Below are positions 21,742 through 33,286 of a stretch of 64,000 nt of DNA, piece after piece. Source of the stretch: Pseudomonadota bacterium (GTDB lineage Bacteria; Pseudomonadota; Gammaproteobacteria; Ga0077536); NCBI GenBank assembly GCA_018668255.1, contig JABISZ010000024.1:1-64000 (forward strand), in the 5' to 3' direction. The position numbers and the translations under genes are program-made. Positions within the stretch are counted from its first letter, which is position 1. The number at the start of each line of letters is the position of its first letter. The notes beneath the pieces were generated by a model. It was not told the origin of the DNA. It saw nothing but the letters and a program-made list of their open reading frames with translations, and ran no database searches.

Positions 21742-23418
21742 ATGACACAGAATTTCGCGGAATTATTTGAAGAGAGCCAGGTAGAAGAGAAAATGCGGCC
21801 GGGAACCGTCGTAACCGGAATCGTCGTCGAAGTCGGATCAGATTTTGTGGTGGTCAACGCGGGGTTGAAATCAGAAGGAAATATCCCTGTAGAACAGTTT
21901 CGGAACAATGAAGGTGTAGTTGAGGTTAAAGTTGGTGACGCGGTAGATGTTGCACTAGAAGCTGTTGAAGATGGATTTGGGGAAACCAAACTATCTAGAG
22001 AAAAAGCCAAGCGAGCCAAAGCATGGGAAGAATTAGAAAAAGCATGCGAAGACAATGAGACAATAATCGGTATCATTAGCGATAAAGTTAAGGGCGGGTT
22101 CACCGTAGACATCGCAACTATTCGAGCATTTCTTCCCGGCTCGTTGGTCGACGTTAGACCAGTGCGAGACACCAGCTACTTAGAAGGCAAACCGATTGAG
22201 TTCAAAGTAATCAAGGTTGATCGTAAGAGAAACAATGTTGTTGTGTCGCGTCGAGCGGTCGTTGAGAGCGAAAACTCTCACGAGAGAGATGCTTTGCTTG
22301 AAAGTCTAGAAGAAGGAGTGACTGTTAAAGGATTGGTAAAAAATCTAACAGATTACGGCGCGTTTATAGATCTCGGCGGTATAGATGGGTTGCTGCATAT
22401 TACTGATATGGCCTGGCGGAGAGTTAAACATCCATCGGAAGTAGTGAATATCGGAGATGAGATAGATGTAACTGTCCTGAGGTTCGATAAGGAACGGCAG
22501 CGAGTATCTTTGGGACTGAAGCAACTCGGTAATGACCCTTGGGTAGATTTGGCTTCAAGGTATCCAGAGAATGCGCGTATGGTAGGGAAGGTCTCTAATA
22601 TTGCGGATTACGGGTGTTTTGTCGAATTGGAGCAAGGTGTCGAAGGTCTGGTGCATGTATCTGAGATGGATTGGACTAACAAAAACGTTCACCCGTCTAA
22701 AGTGGTACATCTTGGCGAAGAAGTAGAGGTTATGGTGCTTGATATTGATGAAGAGCGACGCCGAATATCTCTTGGGATGAAACAATGTAAGGCCAACCCT
22801 TGGGATGAATTCGCAGCAACGAAAGGTAAAGGCGATAAAGTAGTCGGCATCATCAAGTCGATAACTGACTTTGGGATCTTCGTAGGGCTTGATGGGGGCA
22901 TAGACGGGCTTGTGCATCTCAGCGACCTTTCATGGGATGAGACTGGTGAAGAGCTAGTGCGTAACTACAAGAAAGGAGATGAACTCGAAGCGGTTGTGCT
23001 GGCGGTTGATGCGGAAAGAGAGAGAATTTCTCTTGGTGTCAAACAATTGAGTGGCGATCCCTTTTCTGATTATGTGGATGCTAATCCAAGAGGTACACGG
23101 GTTAAAGGGACTATACTATCTGTTAATCTAACAGAAGCTAGGATCGAACTGGCTGAGGGAGTTGAGGGGTTTTTGAGAGCTTCGGATATTGCGATTGAAT
23201 CTGTAGATGATGCGAGAAAATTCCTTAAAGAGGGCGAGTTGGTGGAGGCTTTAATTGTTGGTCAAGATAGAAAAAACAGAATCATTGGACTTTCAATTAA
23301 AGCTAAAGAGATAGGCGAAGAAGCTGCTGTTCTTGACCAGTATACGTCTGAGCCTGAGCCAGAAACTTATCGCACTACGCTAGGTGATTTGTTGAAAGAA
23401 CAATTAGACTCGAAGTAG
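21742..23418 (+). CDS. rpsA: 30S ribosomal protein S1
   Basis: 558 aa with repeated S1 motifs ([66 protein letters not shown]). Confidence 0.98.
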   Translation: MTQNFAELFEESQVEEKMRPGTVVTGIVVEVGSDFVVVNAGLKSEGNIPVEQFRNNEGVVEVKVGDAVDVALEAVEDGFGETKLSREKAKRAKAWEELEKACEDNETIIGIISDKVKGGFTVDIATIRAFLPGSLVDVRPVRDTSYLEGKPIEFKVIKVDRKRNNVVVSRRAVVESENSHERDALLESLEEGVTVKGLVKNLTDYGAFIDLGGIDGLLHITDMAWRRVKHPSEVVNIGDEIDVTVLRFDKERQRVSLGLKQLGNDPWVDLASRYPENARMVGKVSNIADYGCFVELEQGVEGLVHVSEMDWTNKNVHPSKVVHLGEEVEVMVLDIDEERRRISLGMKQCKANPWDEFAATKGKGDKVVGIIKSITDFGIFVGLDGGIDGLVHLSDLSWDETGEELVRNYKKGDELEAVVLAVDAERERISLGVKQLSGDPFSDYVDANPRGTRVKGTILSVNLTEARIELAEGVEGFLRASDIAIESVDDARKFLKEGELVEALIVGQDRKNRIIGLSIKAKEIGEEAAVLDQYTSEPEPETYRTTLGDLLKEQLDSK

Positions 23419-23469
23419 ACTGTATTATAGGTGCAATAGAAAGATAGAAAGTATTGGTTGGGATGCAAT

Positions 23470-23793
23470 ATGACAAAATCAGAACTTATAGAATCCCTAG
23501 TGAGGTCTCAAAGCCAGTTAGGGTATAAGGATATCGAGCTGGCCGTGAAGACTATTTTAGAGCAGATGGTGCAGACCTTGGCGGCTGGGGAGCGTATAGA
23601 GATAAGAGGGTTTGGTAGTTTCTCACTGCACTATCGCCCACCGAGAATCGGCCGGAATCCTAAGTCTGGTGAATCGGTTACGTTACCGGCTAAATTCGTG
23701 CCCCATTTTAAGCCAGGTAAGCAGCTTCGAGAGAGAGTCAATCTAGGTCTGGTGAATATTCTCGAGAAGCCCAAGACTAGTATTAAAAATTAG
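23470..23793 (+). CDS. ihfB: integration host factor subunit beta
   Basis: [10 protein letters not shown]...[27 protein letters not shown] 23470 preferred over TTG 23458. Confidence 0.96.
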   Translation: MTKSELIESLVRSQSQLGYKDIELAVKTILEQMVQTLAAGERIEIRGFGSFSLHYRPPRIGRNPKSGESVTLPAKFVPHFKPGKQLRERVNLGLVNILEKPKTSIKN

Positions 23794-23873
23794 TTCTTGA
23801 AACGAGAAATAGCTTAGATTATCTCTCACGTGTGGTGTCAAAATCACGTAAGCCGAGAAAGTAGGAGCTACTG

Positions 23874-24176
23874 ATGGTCAGTTTGTTTTATGTCTTGTGT
23901 GTTTTTTTCTTGATGCTTTCTGGTTTTGTCTTTCATGATCTTAATAACCAGTTAATCGTTATTAATTATTATTTTGGTGTCATGACATTCCAGACCTCTT
24001 GGATTGTGATTGCCAGCTTTCTTGCCGGTATAATGTTCTGTATATTTTTCACAGGTTTAGAGCTAATAAGAGCCCGCAGATGCTTACGAATTAGTAGACG
24101 ATCCGAATTAAGGTTGAAGCGAGAACTTGGTGGGCGAGATCAATCCTCTCCAACAGGTAGCTCTGATGTCCTTTAA
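23874..24176 (+). CDS. LapA-domain (DUF1049-like) membrane protein
   Basis: 100 aa, two TM segments, located directly after ihfB as in many gammaproteobacteria. Confidence 0.65.
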   Translation: MVSLFYVLCVFFLMLSGFVFHDLNNQLIVINYYFGVMTFQTSWIVIASFLAGIMFCIFFTGLELIRARRCLRISRRSELRLKRELGGRDQSSPTGSSDVL

Positions 24177-24260
24177 GCAGGACACTGGAAATATTTTTTC
24201 CTGAAAGTTTGTCTGCATATATTTTAGCGATTCGGAAAGTCTAAGGTCGAAAATAAAATG

Positions 24261-24274
24261 AGAGTTGTAACTCT
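24261..24274. promoter_or_regulatory. inverted repeat AGAGTT-GT-AACTCT upstream of pyrF
   Basis: perfect 6-bp arms; contains the 12-mer GAGTTGTAACTC also found at the lysC start. Confidence 0.3.
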
Positions 24275-24307
24275 AACTAGAGCGAGAAACACGTTTGTTG
24301 TGAATCT

Positions 24308-25009
24308 ATGAAAAACATTAAAAGTCCGGTCATCGTAGCCTTAGATTTTCGTTCGCTTGCTGAGGCGTTAAGTTTGGTTGACGCACTTAATCCAGCCGAC
24401 TGTCGTGTTAAAATAGGGAAGGAGTTGTTCACAGTAGCTGGACCAGATAGCGTGAAGCATTTGGTTGATCGAGGCTTTGACGTCTTTCTAGATTTAAAGT
24501 TTCATGATATTCCTAATACTGTTAGAAATGCCTGCCTTGCTGCGGCCGATTTAGGGTGTTGGATGCTTAATGTTCATACGTCCGGAGGAAAGGCCATGAT
24601 GGAGAAAGCAGCGAATGCACTATCGGCTTTGGAAAGTGCTCCAATATTAATAGGTGTAACTACTTTGACGAGCTTAGATAACGTCGCACTAAAAGAAATC
24701 GGTATAAGGGAATCTGCAGAGACACATACATTACGCTTAGCGGGTTTAGCTAAAGAATGCGGGCTTGCAGGTGTAGTTAGTTCGCCTCTAGAGGTGAGTT
24801 TAATGAGAGAGAGGCTTGGCTCTAAATTTCTCTTCGTAACCCCTGGGGTACGTCCATTGGGGACTAGCGTTGATGATCAAGCACGTATTGCAACACCCTT
24901 AGAAGCGATGGCGCACGGCGCCAGTTATTTGGTAGTAGGGCGTCCGATTACGAGTGCTCCTAATCCAGCTTCTGCGTTGGCTGCTATCAATGAAGAATTG
25001 ATACACTAG
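24308..25009 (+). CDS. pyrF: orotidine 5'-phosphate decarboxylase
   Basis: 233 aa; VALDF, FLDLKFHDIPNTV signature. Confidence 0.97.
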   Translation: MKNIKSPVIVALDFRSLAEALSLVDALNPADCRVKIGKELFTVAGPDSVKHLVDRGFDVFLDLKFHDIPNTVRNACLAAADLGCWMLNVHTSGGKAMMEKAANALSALESAPILIGVTTLTSLDNVALKEIGIRESAETHTLRLAGLAKECGLAGVVSSPLEVSLMRERLGSKFLFVTPGVRPLGTSVDDQARIATPLEAMAHGASYLVVGRPITSAPNPASALAAINEELIH

Positions 25010-25056
25010 AAAATCCGAACCGACTAACTTCCAAATCGACCGCTGAGCTTTATTTG

Positions 25057-28000
25057 ATGATGCCTGACACAATAAGTCCTCTAGATGAGCTACGTTTGCC
25101 TCAAGCTGGGGAGAAGAAAAACTGGACGAATCTTTACGGTACCGCAAGATGGCTGGCGCTATCCAAAGCTATTGCTCAGTCTTCAAGGCCTTTTGTTGTG
25201 TTTACCTCAGACATAGCCAGTGCCTTGAAAATTGAGCAGGAACTCAGGTTTTTTGATCCGAGTATAGTGATACATCACTTTCCTGATTGGGAGACGCTCC
25301 CATACGATCGGTTTAGCCCGTATCAAGATATCATTTCAGAAAGACTGACGACACTGAGTCTTATTCCTGAATTTAGAAAAGAAATTTTAATTGTTTCTGT
25401 TCAGACAGCAATGCACAGAGTTGTGCCCAGCGAATGGGTAGCATCCCACTCCTTTAGTCTGGTAAAAGGTGAAGTTTTAGATAGGGAAAAATTTAGAAAA
25501 AAACTGGTCGACAATGGGTACCGCTCGAGCCCACAAGTTTCAGAATCGGGAGAATACGCTATTAGAGGTTCTTTAATAGATGTCTTTCCCGTCGGTTCGG
25601 ACAACCCTATCAGGATAGATTTCTTTGACAATGAAATTGAAACTTTGAGGATGTTCGATGTAGAAACTCAGCGTTCAACGCAAGAAGTAAAGGAAATTCG
25701 GGTGTTGCCAGGCAAGGAGTTTCTGTTAGATCAATCAGGTGTTAGCCGATTTCGCCGGCAATGGAGAACAGAGTTTGGACAATTTCATGATGTTGATTTA
25801 TACCGGGATGTTTCAGAAGGCCTCCCTCCTCCTGGAATCGAATATTACCTTCCACTATTTCACGATCGGATGGAGCTACTAGCTGATTATTTTTCTGAAG
25901 ATACTATTTGCGTATTTGACGAGAATATAGAGAAGACGGCAGATCAATTCTGGACCTCCGTAGAGGAGCGTCATGAAGCTTTAAAAGATGACACGAATCG
26001 ACCTGTCCTGGAGCCCAGTCAGGTATTCTGTAAATTTGAAGGTTTATTAACGGCTACAGAAAAATTCGGATTAATTTTTTTGACAGGATTAAATACTGGG
26101 TTGGCGGAATCTAGTATTTTTGGCACTAGAACTCCGCTAAGTCGTTCGATAGATGCCAGAGCAAAAGATCCTTTTGCCTTGGTAAAAAACCATGTCGATC
26201 ACTCCGATGGGCGGACTTTATTTTTAGCCGAATCCTTAGGTCGGCGTGAGGCAATTTTAGATTTACTCCATGGCCAAAAAATCACATTAAAAGTTTTCGA
26301 TTCTTGGGCTCAGTTTGTTCGCTCATCTGATCGTTTCGGTATAGCTGTAGCAGCTATAGAGGATGGTGCCGAGATTGATCGGCCTAGAATAAGTCTCATA
26401 ACCGAATCGCAGTTGTTTGGGAAAAGGCTAGAGCAACGCCAGCGAAAAAAAAGACGTAACAGTCATGAAAACATCATTAAAAATCTTACAGAGCTCCGTT
26501 TAGACGCTCCGGTGGTGCACGAGCATCACGGCATAGGTCGTTACCAAGGTTTAGAAGTGTTAAATATTGGAGACATTGAAAGAGAATTTATTCAATTAGA
26601 GTATCGCGATGGCGACAAGCTATATGTTCCCGTTGCCTCTTTGGAGTTAATTAGCAGGTACTCGGGGTCTGATCCGGATACGGCTCCGTTGCATAAGTTA
26701 GGGACTGAGCAATGGAGTAAAGCTCGGCGGAAAGCTAGTGAAAAAATCCGAGATATAGCAGCCGAACTACTTGAGCTTCATGCCAAGAGAGCATTACGTA
26801 AAGGTCACTCTTTTGAGTTTGAAAAAGATGCCTATAATAGCTTCGTTCAAGCTTTCCCTTTTGAAGAGACTTCTGATCAGATAGATGCTGTGCATGCTGT
26901 ATTGGAAGACATGGGCAAAGAGCAACCTATGGATCGATTGATTTGTGGTGATGTAGGGTTCGGAAAAACAGAAGTCGCTCTAAGGGCTGCATTTGTTGCT
27001 GTGAATGACGGTTATCAAGTAGCTGTCTTAGTTCCGACCACATTACTTGCCAATCAGCACTATGAGACTTTTTGTGATCGATTTGCAGACTGGCCAGTGC
27101 GGGTTGAGCAACTATCACGGTTTAGAGACTCTTCCTCCACCAAAGACACACTGGAAGGAATGTCTAAGGGGACGGTAGATATAGTAATTGGTACGCACAA
27201 ACTATTAAATAAAGCAGTTACTTTCTCTAGATTAGGTCTACTCGTCATCGATGAAGAACATAGATTTGGCGTAGAGCAGAAAGAGAAAATAAAATCACTA
27301 CGTGCTGATGTGGATATCTTAACATTAACCGCGACACCGATACCTCGAACTCTGAATATGGCTCTTTCGGGTACTCGTGAGTTGTCGATTATCGCTACAC
27401 CTCCGTTAAAAAGGCTTGCTGTAAAGACATTTGTGCGTGAATGGTCTGATACCTTATTAAGGGAGGCAATACTCCGCGAGCTTGGTCGTGGGGGACAAGT
27501 GTATTTCGTGCATAATAAAGTTGAGACTATAGATTCGATGGTCTCTTCCATTCAGAAAATAGTTCCTGAAGCAAGGCTGGCATGTGCACATGGGAAAATG
27601 CGAGAGAGGGAACTAGAAAGGGTAATGTTGGACTTCTATCATGGTCGTTGCAACGTATTGGTTTGCTCAACTATTATCGAGACAGGCTTAGATATCTCGA
27701 ATGCAAACACTATTATAATCAATCGCGCAGACAGATTTGGTCTTGCACAACTTTATCAACTAAGAGGGAGAGTTGGCCGTTCGCATCACCGTGCATATGC
27801 TTACTTAGTGGTCCCGCATGAAGATTCCATGACTCCGGATGCAGTTAAGCGTCTGGAAGCCATTAGCTCTATTGAAGAACTCGGTATGGGTTTTACTCTG
27901 GCAAGTCATGATTTAGAAATTAGAGGAGCGGGAGAAATTCTTGGCGACGAACAAAGCGGACATATCCAAGAAATAGGTTTTAGTTTGTATAGTGATCTTT

Positions 28001-28500
28001 TGTCTAGAGCTATGGTGGCACTCAAGTCAGGTCGTGAAATACCTGATCAATTGTCTTTAGAATCTATGGTAGAAGTTAACTTGAATATTCCTGCTCTTAT
28101 TCCTGATAGCTATTTGCCAGATGTGCATGCTAGGCTAGTTTTTTATAAACGAATTTCTGGCGCAGAAAACACTGAGGCTTTGGATGAACTTCGTGAAGAA
28201 ATTATCGATCGGCTAGGGATCTTTGACGATAGAGTAGAGAATCTTTTCACTGTAGCGGCACTTAAGCTGGAGGCTAAACCACTCGGTGTAAAAAGAATCG
28301 ACTTTTCATCGCGAGGAGGTAGGGTAGAATTTCATCCTGATCCTGATATTGAGCATGTCCACATTATTAAACTTGTTCAGTCAAGTTCTGGATATTCAAT
28401 GGAAGATGGCCAAAAACTGAAACTAACTAAAGTTATGGCTGATGCTGAGTCGCGAGTATCCGAGGTTCGTTCGCTATTGAAAAAATTTATTGGTGTATAG
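25057..28500 (+). CDS. mfd: transcription-repair coupling factor
   Basis: about 1147 aa; UvrB-homology region, RNAP-interacting/tudor region (HHGIGRYQGL), helicase motifs GDVGFGKTEVALRAAF, DEEHRFG, TLTATPIPRTL. Confidence 0.98.
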   Translation: MMPDTISPLDELRLPQAGEKKNWTNLYGTARWLALSKAIAQSSRPFVVFTSDIASALKIEQELRFFDPSIVIHHFPDWETLPYDRFSPYQDIISERLTTLSLIPEFRKEILIVSVQTAMHRVVPSEWVASHSFSLVKGEVLDREKFRKKLVDNGYRSSPQVSESGEYAIRGSLIDVFPVGSDNPIRIDFFDNEIETLRMFDVETQRSTQEVKEIRVLPGKEFLLDQSGVSRFRRQWRTEFGQFHDVDLYRDVSEGLPPPGIEYYLPLFHDRMELLADYFSEDTICVFDENIEKTADQFWTSVEERHEALKDDTNRPVLEPSQVFCKFEGLLTATEKFGLIFLTGLNTGLAESSIFGTRTPLSRSIDARAKDPFALVKNHVDHSDGRTLFLAESLGRREAILDLLHGQKITLKVFDSWAQFVRSSDRFGIAVAAIEDGAEIDRPRISLITESQLFGKRLEQRQRKKRRNSHENIIKNLTELRLDAPVVHEHHGIGRYQGLEVLNIGDIEREFIQLEYRDGDKLYVPVASLELISRYSGSDPDTAPLHKLGTEQWSKARRKASEKIRDIAAELLELHAKRALRKGHSFEFEKDAYNSFVQAFPFEETSDQIDAVHAVLEDMGKEQPMDRLICGDVGFGKTEVALRAAFVAVNDGYQVAVLVPTTLLANQHYETFCDRFADWPVRVEQLSRFRDSSSTKDTLEGMSKGTVDIVIGTHKLLNKAVTFSRLGLLVIDEEHRFGVEQKEKIKSLRADVDILTLTATPIPRTLNMALSGTRELSIIATPPLKRLAVKTFVREWSDTLLREAILRELGRGGQVYFVHNKVETIDSMVSSIQKIVPEARLACAHGKMRERELERVMLDFYHGRCNVLVCSTIIETGLDISNANTIIINRADRFGLAQLYQLRGRVGRSHHRAYAYLVVPHEDSMTPDAVKRLEAISSIEELGMGFTLASHDLEIRGAGEILGDEQSGHIQEIGFSLYSDLLSRAMVALKSGREIPDQLSLESMVEVNLNIPALIPDSYLPDVHARLVFYKRISGAENTEALDELREEIIDRLGIFDDRVENLFTVAALKLEAKPLGVKRIDFSSRGGRVEFHPDPDIEHVHIIKLVQSSSGYSMEDGQKLKLTKVMADAESRVSEVRSLLKKFIGV

Positions 28501-28517
28501 AAATTAAGATAAATATG

Positions 28518-29450
28518 CTAATTTTTTTCAGGGAGTGTAGATCTTCCAATCCAATCGCGAGCGAACTGGTTGGCGCTTCGGCCGCTTCTAGATCCTCTGG
28601 ACAGAGCCCAGCGCAATGCTTCGCCTTGAGCCTGATCTACCTCAATAGGACTAGCTCCTAACTTTGATAACCAATGGCCTACGATATCTAAATAGCGTTT
28701 CTGATCAATAGGGTGGAAAGAGAGCCAGATACCAAACCTTTCGGATAGGGATATTTTTTCTTCGACTGCTTCGTCCTGATGCAGTTCGCCATTGATGACT
28801 TGTGCTTTCTGGTTATCTTGTTGATGCTCAGGTAATAAGTGTCGTCTGTTAGATGTAGCATATACCAATATATTTTTTGGTGTTTCTAATATTGATCCGT
28901 CCAAGATACTTTTAAGTGCCCTGTATGTTTCATCATTTCCGTCAAATGAAAGGTCGTCACAGTAGATAATAAAGTGTTGTTTTAGATCCTTAATTATATC
29001 AATGATTTCGGGCAGATCGGTTAGGTCATGTCGGTCCACTTCTATCAGTCGAAGTCCTTTGTCAAGAAACTCATTTAACAAAGCTTTAATTAAAGAAGAT
29101 TTCCCGGTGCCTCTCGGCCCCCACAGAAGCACATTGTTTGCTGGTAGTCCACTCATGAATTGCCGAGTGTTTTGCACGAGTCGGTCTTTTTGATGGCTTA
29201 CATGCAGTAGGTCTGAAAGATCTACGGCGCTGAATGATTCAATAGCTTCTAGCCGCGAGCCTTTATCGTTGTTTTTTCGCCATCTCCAAGCAAATGCGTC
29301 CGTTAGCTCGGTTGTCTGAGTATTAGGGACTAGCAACTCTAGTCGCTTAAGAAGTTTTTCTGCGCGTGAAAAAAAATCGTCAGATTTACTCAAAGTATAC
29401 AGTCCAAATTTAAATTTTATACAAAAATATGTTAACTCATCAGGCGACAA
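28518..29450 (-). CDS. ATP-binding protein, DUF815 family AAA ATPase
   Basis: 310 aa; Walker A LWGPRGTGKSSLIKALL, Walker B FIIYCDDLSF; start uncertain. Confidence 0.85.
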   Translation of the reverse strand: MSPDELTYFCIKFKFGLYTLSKSDDFFSRAEKLLKRLELLVPNTQTTELTDAFAWRWRKNNDKGSRLEAIESFSAVDLSDLLHVSHQKDRLVQNTRQFMSGLPANNVLLWGPRGTGKSSLIKALLNEFLDKGLRLIEVDRHDLTDLPEIIDIIKDLKQHFIIYCDDLSFDGNDETYRALKSILDGSILETPKNILVYATSNRRHLLPEHQQDNQKAQVINGELHQDEAVEEKISLSERFGIWLSFHPIDQKRYLDIVGHWLSKLGASPIEVDQAQGEALRWALSRGSRSGRSANQFARDWIGRSTLPEKN

Positions 29451-29615
29451 ATGTATCAGTAAGGAGGGATTTGTTGAAACTTAAATGTCGGACGATTATA
29501 TCTATTGGCGGCAAAGCAATAAGTAATAATTGTTTCAAAGGCGCGTATGGCGGATAATTGGTTTTAGACTGCAAGTCTCTTTTCAGCTGTCTGAGTGTTA
29601 AAGTAGTAGAGACCC

Positions 29616-29642
29616 ACTGCATGTCAATAGCACATACAGTGT
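29616..29642 (+). promoter_or_regulatory. near-perfect hairpin in glyA leader (CACTGCATGT-CAATAGC-ACATACAGTG)
   Basis: 10-bp arms with one mismatch, about 25 nt before the glyA ATG. Confidence 0.35.
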
Positions 29643-29666
29643 GTTTTCACTTAAGGAGTTTTATTA

Positions 29667-30929
29667 ATGTTTTCTGATGATTTGACTATTTCAGGTTATG
29701 ACCCGGAGTTGTGGGAGACAATGGAATCTGAACGGCAGCGGCAAGAAAGTCATATCGAGTTGATCGCATCGGAGAATCATACTAGCCCTCGAGTACTGGA
29801 GGCAGCAGGAAGCGTGCTGACAAATAAGTATGCGGAAGGGTATCCAGGTAAGCGTTACTATGGGGGCTGTGAGCATGTCGATCGGACTGAAGAGCTAGCG
29901 ATAAGCAGAGCTTGTGAGTTGTTCGGCGCCAGCTATGCAAATGTACAGCCTCATTCTGGTTCTCAGGCCAATTCAGCCGCTTATCTAGCACTATTGAATG
30001 CTGGAGACACAATATTAGGTATGGGTTTGTCTGATGGGGGACACCTGACTCACGGCTCCAGTGTTAATTTTTCTGGAAAAATTTATAACGCTGTGCAGTA
30101 TGGCTTGGAAGGAGATACAGGATTAATCGACTATCACCAGGTTGAAGAATTGGCAAAGCAAAATAAGCCAAAACTTATCATAGCTGGTTTCTCTGCCTAC
30201 TCTAGATTTATTGATTGGGATAAATTTCGTATTATCGCCGATGATGTTGGAGCTTACCTGCTAGCGGATATGGCGCACGTAGCCGGTCTTGTGGCGACGG
30301 GCCTGTATCCGAGTCCTGTCGGTATCGCTGATGTAACTACCACCACGACGCATAAAACTCTTCGAGGACCAAGATCCGGGTTAATTCTGGCTAGAGACAA
30401 TACAGAGATACACAAGAAACTCAATTCGGCGGTGTTTCCTGGAACTCAGGGAGGGCCTTTAATGCACATCATTGCCGCAAAAGCTGTTGCATTTAAGGAA
30501 GCGATGGCGCCGGAATTTAAGGTTTACCAGCAGAATGTTTTAGCTAACTCTCGAGCCATGGCGGATATATTCACGGAACGTTCTTATAAAATTGTTTCGG
30601 GTGGGACGGACAACCATCTATTCTTGGTCGACTTGGTAAACAAAGGTTTGACAGGGAAAGAGGCGGATGCTGCTTTAGGCCTCGCACACTTTACAGTAAA
30701 CAAGAACTCTGTTCCAAATGATCCTCGATCTCCATTCGTAACAAGTGGTATTCGGATTGGAACTCCGGCAATGACTACTCGAGGGTTTGGACCTGAAGAG
30801 GCAAAGATCATCGCAGGATGGATGTGTGATGTCCTTGATGCCCATGATAATTTGATTAATCTTGAGCGGATAAGTCGGAAAGTAGAATCTCTTTGTGCTT
30901 CGTTTCCTGTTTACTCTCATCTCCATTAG
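29667..30929 (+). CDS. glyA: serine hydroxymethyltransferase
   Basis: 420 aa; [32 protein letters not shown]-lysine motif. Confidence 0.98.
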   Translation: MFSDDLTISGYDPELWETMESERQRQESHIELIASENHTSPRVLEAAGSVLTNKYAEGYPGKRYYGGCEHVDRTEELAISRACELFGASYANVQPHSGSQANSAAYLALLNAGDTILGMGLSDGGHLTHGSSVNFSGKIYNAVQYGLEGDTGLIDYHQVEELAKQNKPKLIIAGFSAYSRFIDWDKFRIIADDVGAYLLADMAHVAGLVATGLYPSPVGIADVTTTTTHKTLRGPRSGLILARDNTEIHKKLNSAVFPGTQGGPLMHIIAAKAVAFKEAMAPEFKVYQQNVLANSRAMADIFTERSYKIVSGGTDNHLFLVDLVNKGLTGKEADAALGLAHFTVNKNSVPNDPRSPFVTSGIRIGTPAMTTRGFGPEEAKIIAGWMCDVLDAHDNLINLERISRKVESLCASFPVYSHLH

Positions 30930-30956
30930 AGTTGGATTTAGAGGTTTATCGCTAGA

Positions 30957-31472
30957 ATGTTTTGTCCTTTTTGTAACCATGAAGATACGAGAGTTGTTGA
31001 CTCACGTTTGCTAGGGGAAGGAGATCAGGTTAGACGTCGCCGGGAATGTCAGGAATGCAAAGTTCGATTCACGACGTATGAAACAGCAGAGCTTAATTTT
31101 CCTAAGTTAGTTAAGCGTGATGGTACTCGCGAATTATTTAATGAGGAGAAGTTAAGGAGAGGAGTGCATCGCGCCCTCGAGAAGCGGCCAGTTGCGGTTG
31201 ATAAAATTGAAACTGCGATCACTCACATAAAGACATATATAAGAACAAGTGGTGATCGCGAGATTGCTTCATCTTTAGTTGGCGAGTTTGTGATGGCTGA
31301 GTTACGAAATCTAGATAAGGTAGCTTATGTCCGCTTTGCTTCGGTATATCGCAGTTTTGAAGACGTGAACGCTTTTTTGGAGGAGATAGAGGGACTTGAG
31401 AGTGAGCCACCAGAAAAGCTGCGTGAGCGCCAACTTGATCTCTTGTCTGGTGATGGTCAGAATAAAAATTAA
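30957..31472 (+). CDS. nrdR: transcriptional repressor NrdR
   Basis: 171 aa; [17 protein letters not shown] zinc ribbon plus ATP-cone. Confidence 0.98.
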   Translation: MFCPFCNHEDTRVVDSRLLGEGDQVRRRRECQECKVRFTTYETAELNFPKLVKRDGTRELFNEEKLRRGVHRALEKRPVAVDKIETAITHIKTYIRTSGDREIASSLVGEFVMAELRNLDKVAYVRFASVYRSFEDVNAFLEEIEGLESEPPEKLRERQLDLLSGDGQNKN

Positions 31473-31506
31473 TCAGATAATCACAAGGCTTTAGGTAATA
31501 AGTTGT

Positions 31507-32610
31507 TTGAAGAATATGAGCCAAATTGATGACATAAGCTATATGGAGCAGGCGCTACATTTAGCTGAAAAAGGACGCTATTCAACATCTCCTAATCCGG
31601 CTGTTGGATGTGTAATAGTGAAAAATCAGAGAGTTATTGGCAGCGGATTCCACCGGCGAGCGGGTGGTCCACATGCTGAAATTGAAGCTATTAATAGTGC
31701 TACTGAAAGCTGTGAGAATGCCACCGCATATATTACTTTGGAGCCTTGTAGTCATCATGGTAAGACAGGGCCCTGCTGCGAGGCATTAATCGCCCATCAG
31801 TTTGCTAGAGTAGTATACGCCGTTATCGATCCTAATCAGGACATTGCTGGGAAAGGCGATCGTATGTTGCGCAAAGCAGGTATGGATGTTCTCGGCGGAG
31901 TCTGTAGCGCTGCAGCGAGAGAACTTAACAAAGGTTTTTTTAAGAGAATGGAATATGGGCTTCCTTATGTAACTGTAAAAATTGCCATGAGTCTTGATGG
32001 TGCTACGGCCCTAAGGAAAGGCGAAAGCAAGTGGATAACGTGCTCAGAGGCAAGAGAAGACGTGCAGAGGCTCAGGGCAGAGACTTGTGCGATATTGACT
32101 GGGATAGGAACTGTTTTAAAGGATGACCCGTCTCTCAATATACGTACGCTTAGGTTTGACACTCTTGGCAGACAGCCGATGAGGGTGGTCTTGGATTCTA
32201 AACTTCGTACGCCTCATGAGTCCAAATTACTAAATGTTGCAGGTATAAGTAGAATTTATACTGCGAGCGCGGATTCTAGTTTAGCCACAGCGTTACGTAA
32301 TGCAGGTGCTACTATATGTTTTACTCCTAAGTGTGATAACGGAATTGATGTAGAGGCTGTGTTGTTCGATCTGTCAAAGCAGGGAGTCAATAAAGTTTTA
32401 GTAGAGGCAGGGGCTACAATTGTTGCCGAGTTAATCGATAGAGAACTATTCGATGAGATTATCGTTTATATGGCACCTAAAATCCTGGGAACAGATGCGA
32501 GGAGTGGTTTTAATATTGCCTCCCCCGATAATTTATCTGATGCTTTTGGCTTAAAACTTGTAGAGTCCTACAATATTGGTACAGATATCGTGATGAAATT
32601 TTTACGCTAA
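31507..32610 (+). CDS. ribD: bifunctional pyrimidine deaminase/reductase RibD
   Basis: 367 aa; HAEIEAIN, TLEPCSHHGKTGPC, KIAMSLDGATAL. Confidence 0.97.
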   Translation: MKNMSQIDDISYMEQALHLAEKGRYSTSPNPAVGCVIVKNQRVIGSGFHRRAGGPHAEIEAINSATESCENATAYITLEPCSHHGKTGPCCEALIAHQFARVVYAVIDPNQDIAGKGDRMLRKAGMDVLGGVCSAAARELNKGFFKRMEYGLPYVTVKIAMSLDGATALRKGESKWITCSEAREDVQRLRAETCAILTGIGTVLKDDPSLNIRTLRFDTLGRQPMRVVLDSKLRTPHESKLLNVAGISRIYTASADSSLATALRNAGATICFTPKCDNGIDVEAVLFDLSKQGVNKVLVEAGATIVAELIDRELFDEIIVYMAPKILGTDARSGFNIASPDNLSDAFGLKLVESYNIGTDIVMKFLR

Positions 32611-32632
32611 ATGACAGATATAGGAGTATAAA

Positions 32633-33286
32633 ATGTTTACTGGCATTGTTGAGACAGTTGGTGAATTAACAGAATTGCGCATTGTTAGTACGGGAATGCG
32701 TATGAAAATCAGCGCAAAAAATCTGGATTTTAACGATGTATCTCTAGGAGACTCCATTGCAGTGTCTGGAGCTTGTTTAACAGTGACATCTTTTTCAAAT
32801 AGTGATTTTGAAGTGGATGTGTCCAGTGAGACGTTGACTAAAACTACCCTGGGATTTAAAAAGGCTGGCGCGAGAGTGAATATTGAGAAGGCTTTGAAAT
32901 TTAATGATCGGCTGGGCGGACATTTGGTGAGTGGTCATATTGACGACATTGGGCGGGTACTCGGACGCACAACTTTAGGAGATTATGTGCGCTTTATAAT
33001 TTGCGTACCTGCTTCACTTTCTAGATACCTCGCTTACAAGGGCTCAGTGTGTCTTGATGGCGTCAGCTTAACAGTGAATAGCGTGACTGAAGATTCATTT
33101 GAAGTTCTTACTATTCCCCATACACTTGAAAATACTACTCTGGAAGATCTTAACGTGGGAGTCTCCGTCAATGTTGAGGTGGATCTTGTCGCAAGATACT
33201 TAGAACGACTCGATTCATCGGATGAAAAAAACAGCGCGTCTAAAGTCTCTCTAGCAACGCTAGTCGATGCAGGGATCCTTAAGTAG
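32633..33286 (+). CDS. ribE: riboflavin synthase
   Basis: 217 aa; MFTGIVETVGEL, duplicated lumazine-binding motifs GACLTVTSF and GVSLTVNSV. Confidence 0.96.
   Translation: MFTGIVETVGELTELRIVSTGMRMKISAKNLDFNDVSLGDSIAVSGACLTVTSFSNSDFEVDVSSETLTKTTLGFKKAGARVNIEKALKFNDRLGGHLVSGHIDDIGRVLGRTTLGDYVRFIICVPASLSRYLAYKGSVCLDGVSLTVNSVTEDSFEVLTIPHTLENTTLEDLNVGVSVNVEVDLVARYLERLDSSDEKNSASKVSLATLVDAGILK

Noticed and set aside
27060-27551. 163 aa minus-strand ORF inside mfd
   Set aside because: Antisense shadow ORF within the conserved helicase domain.
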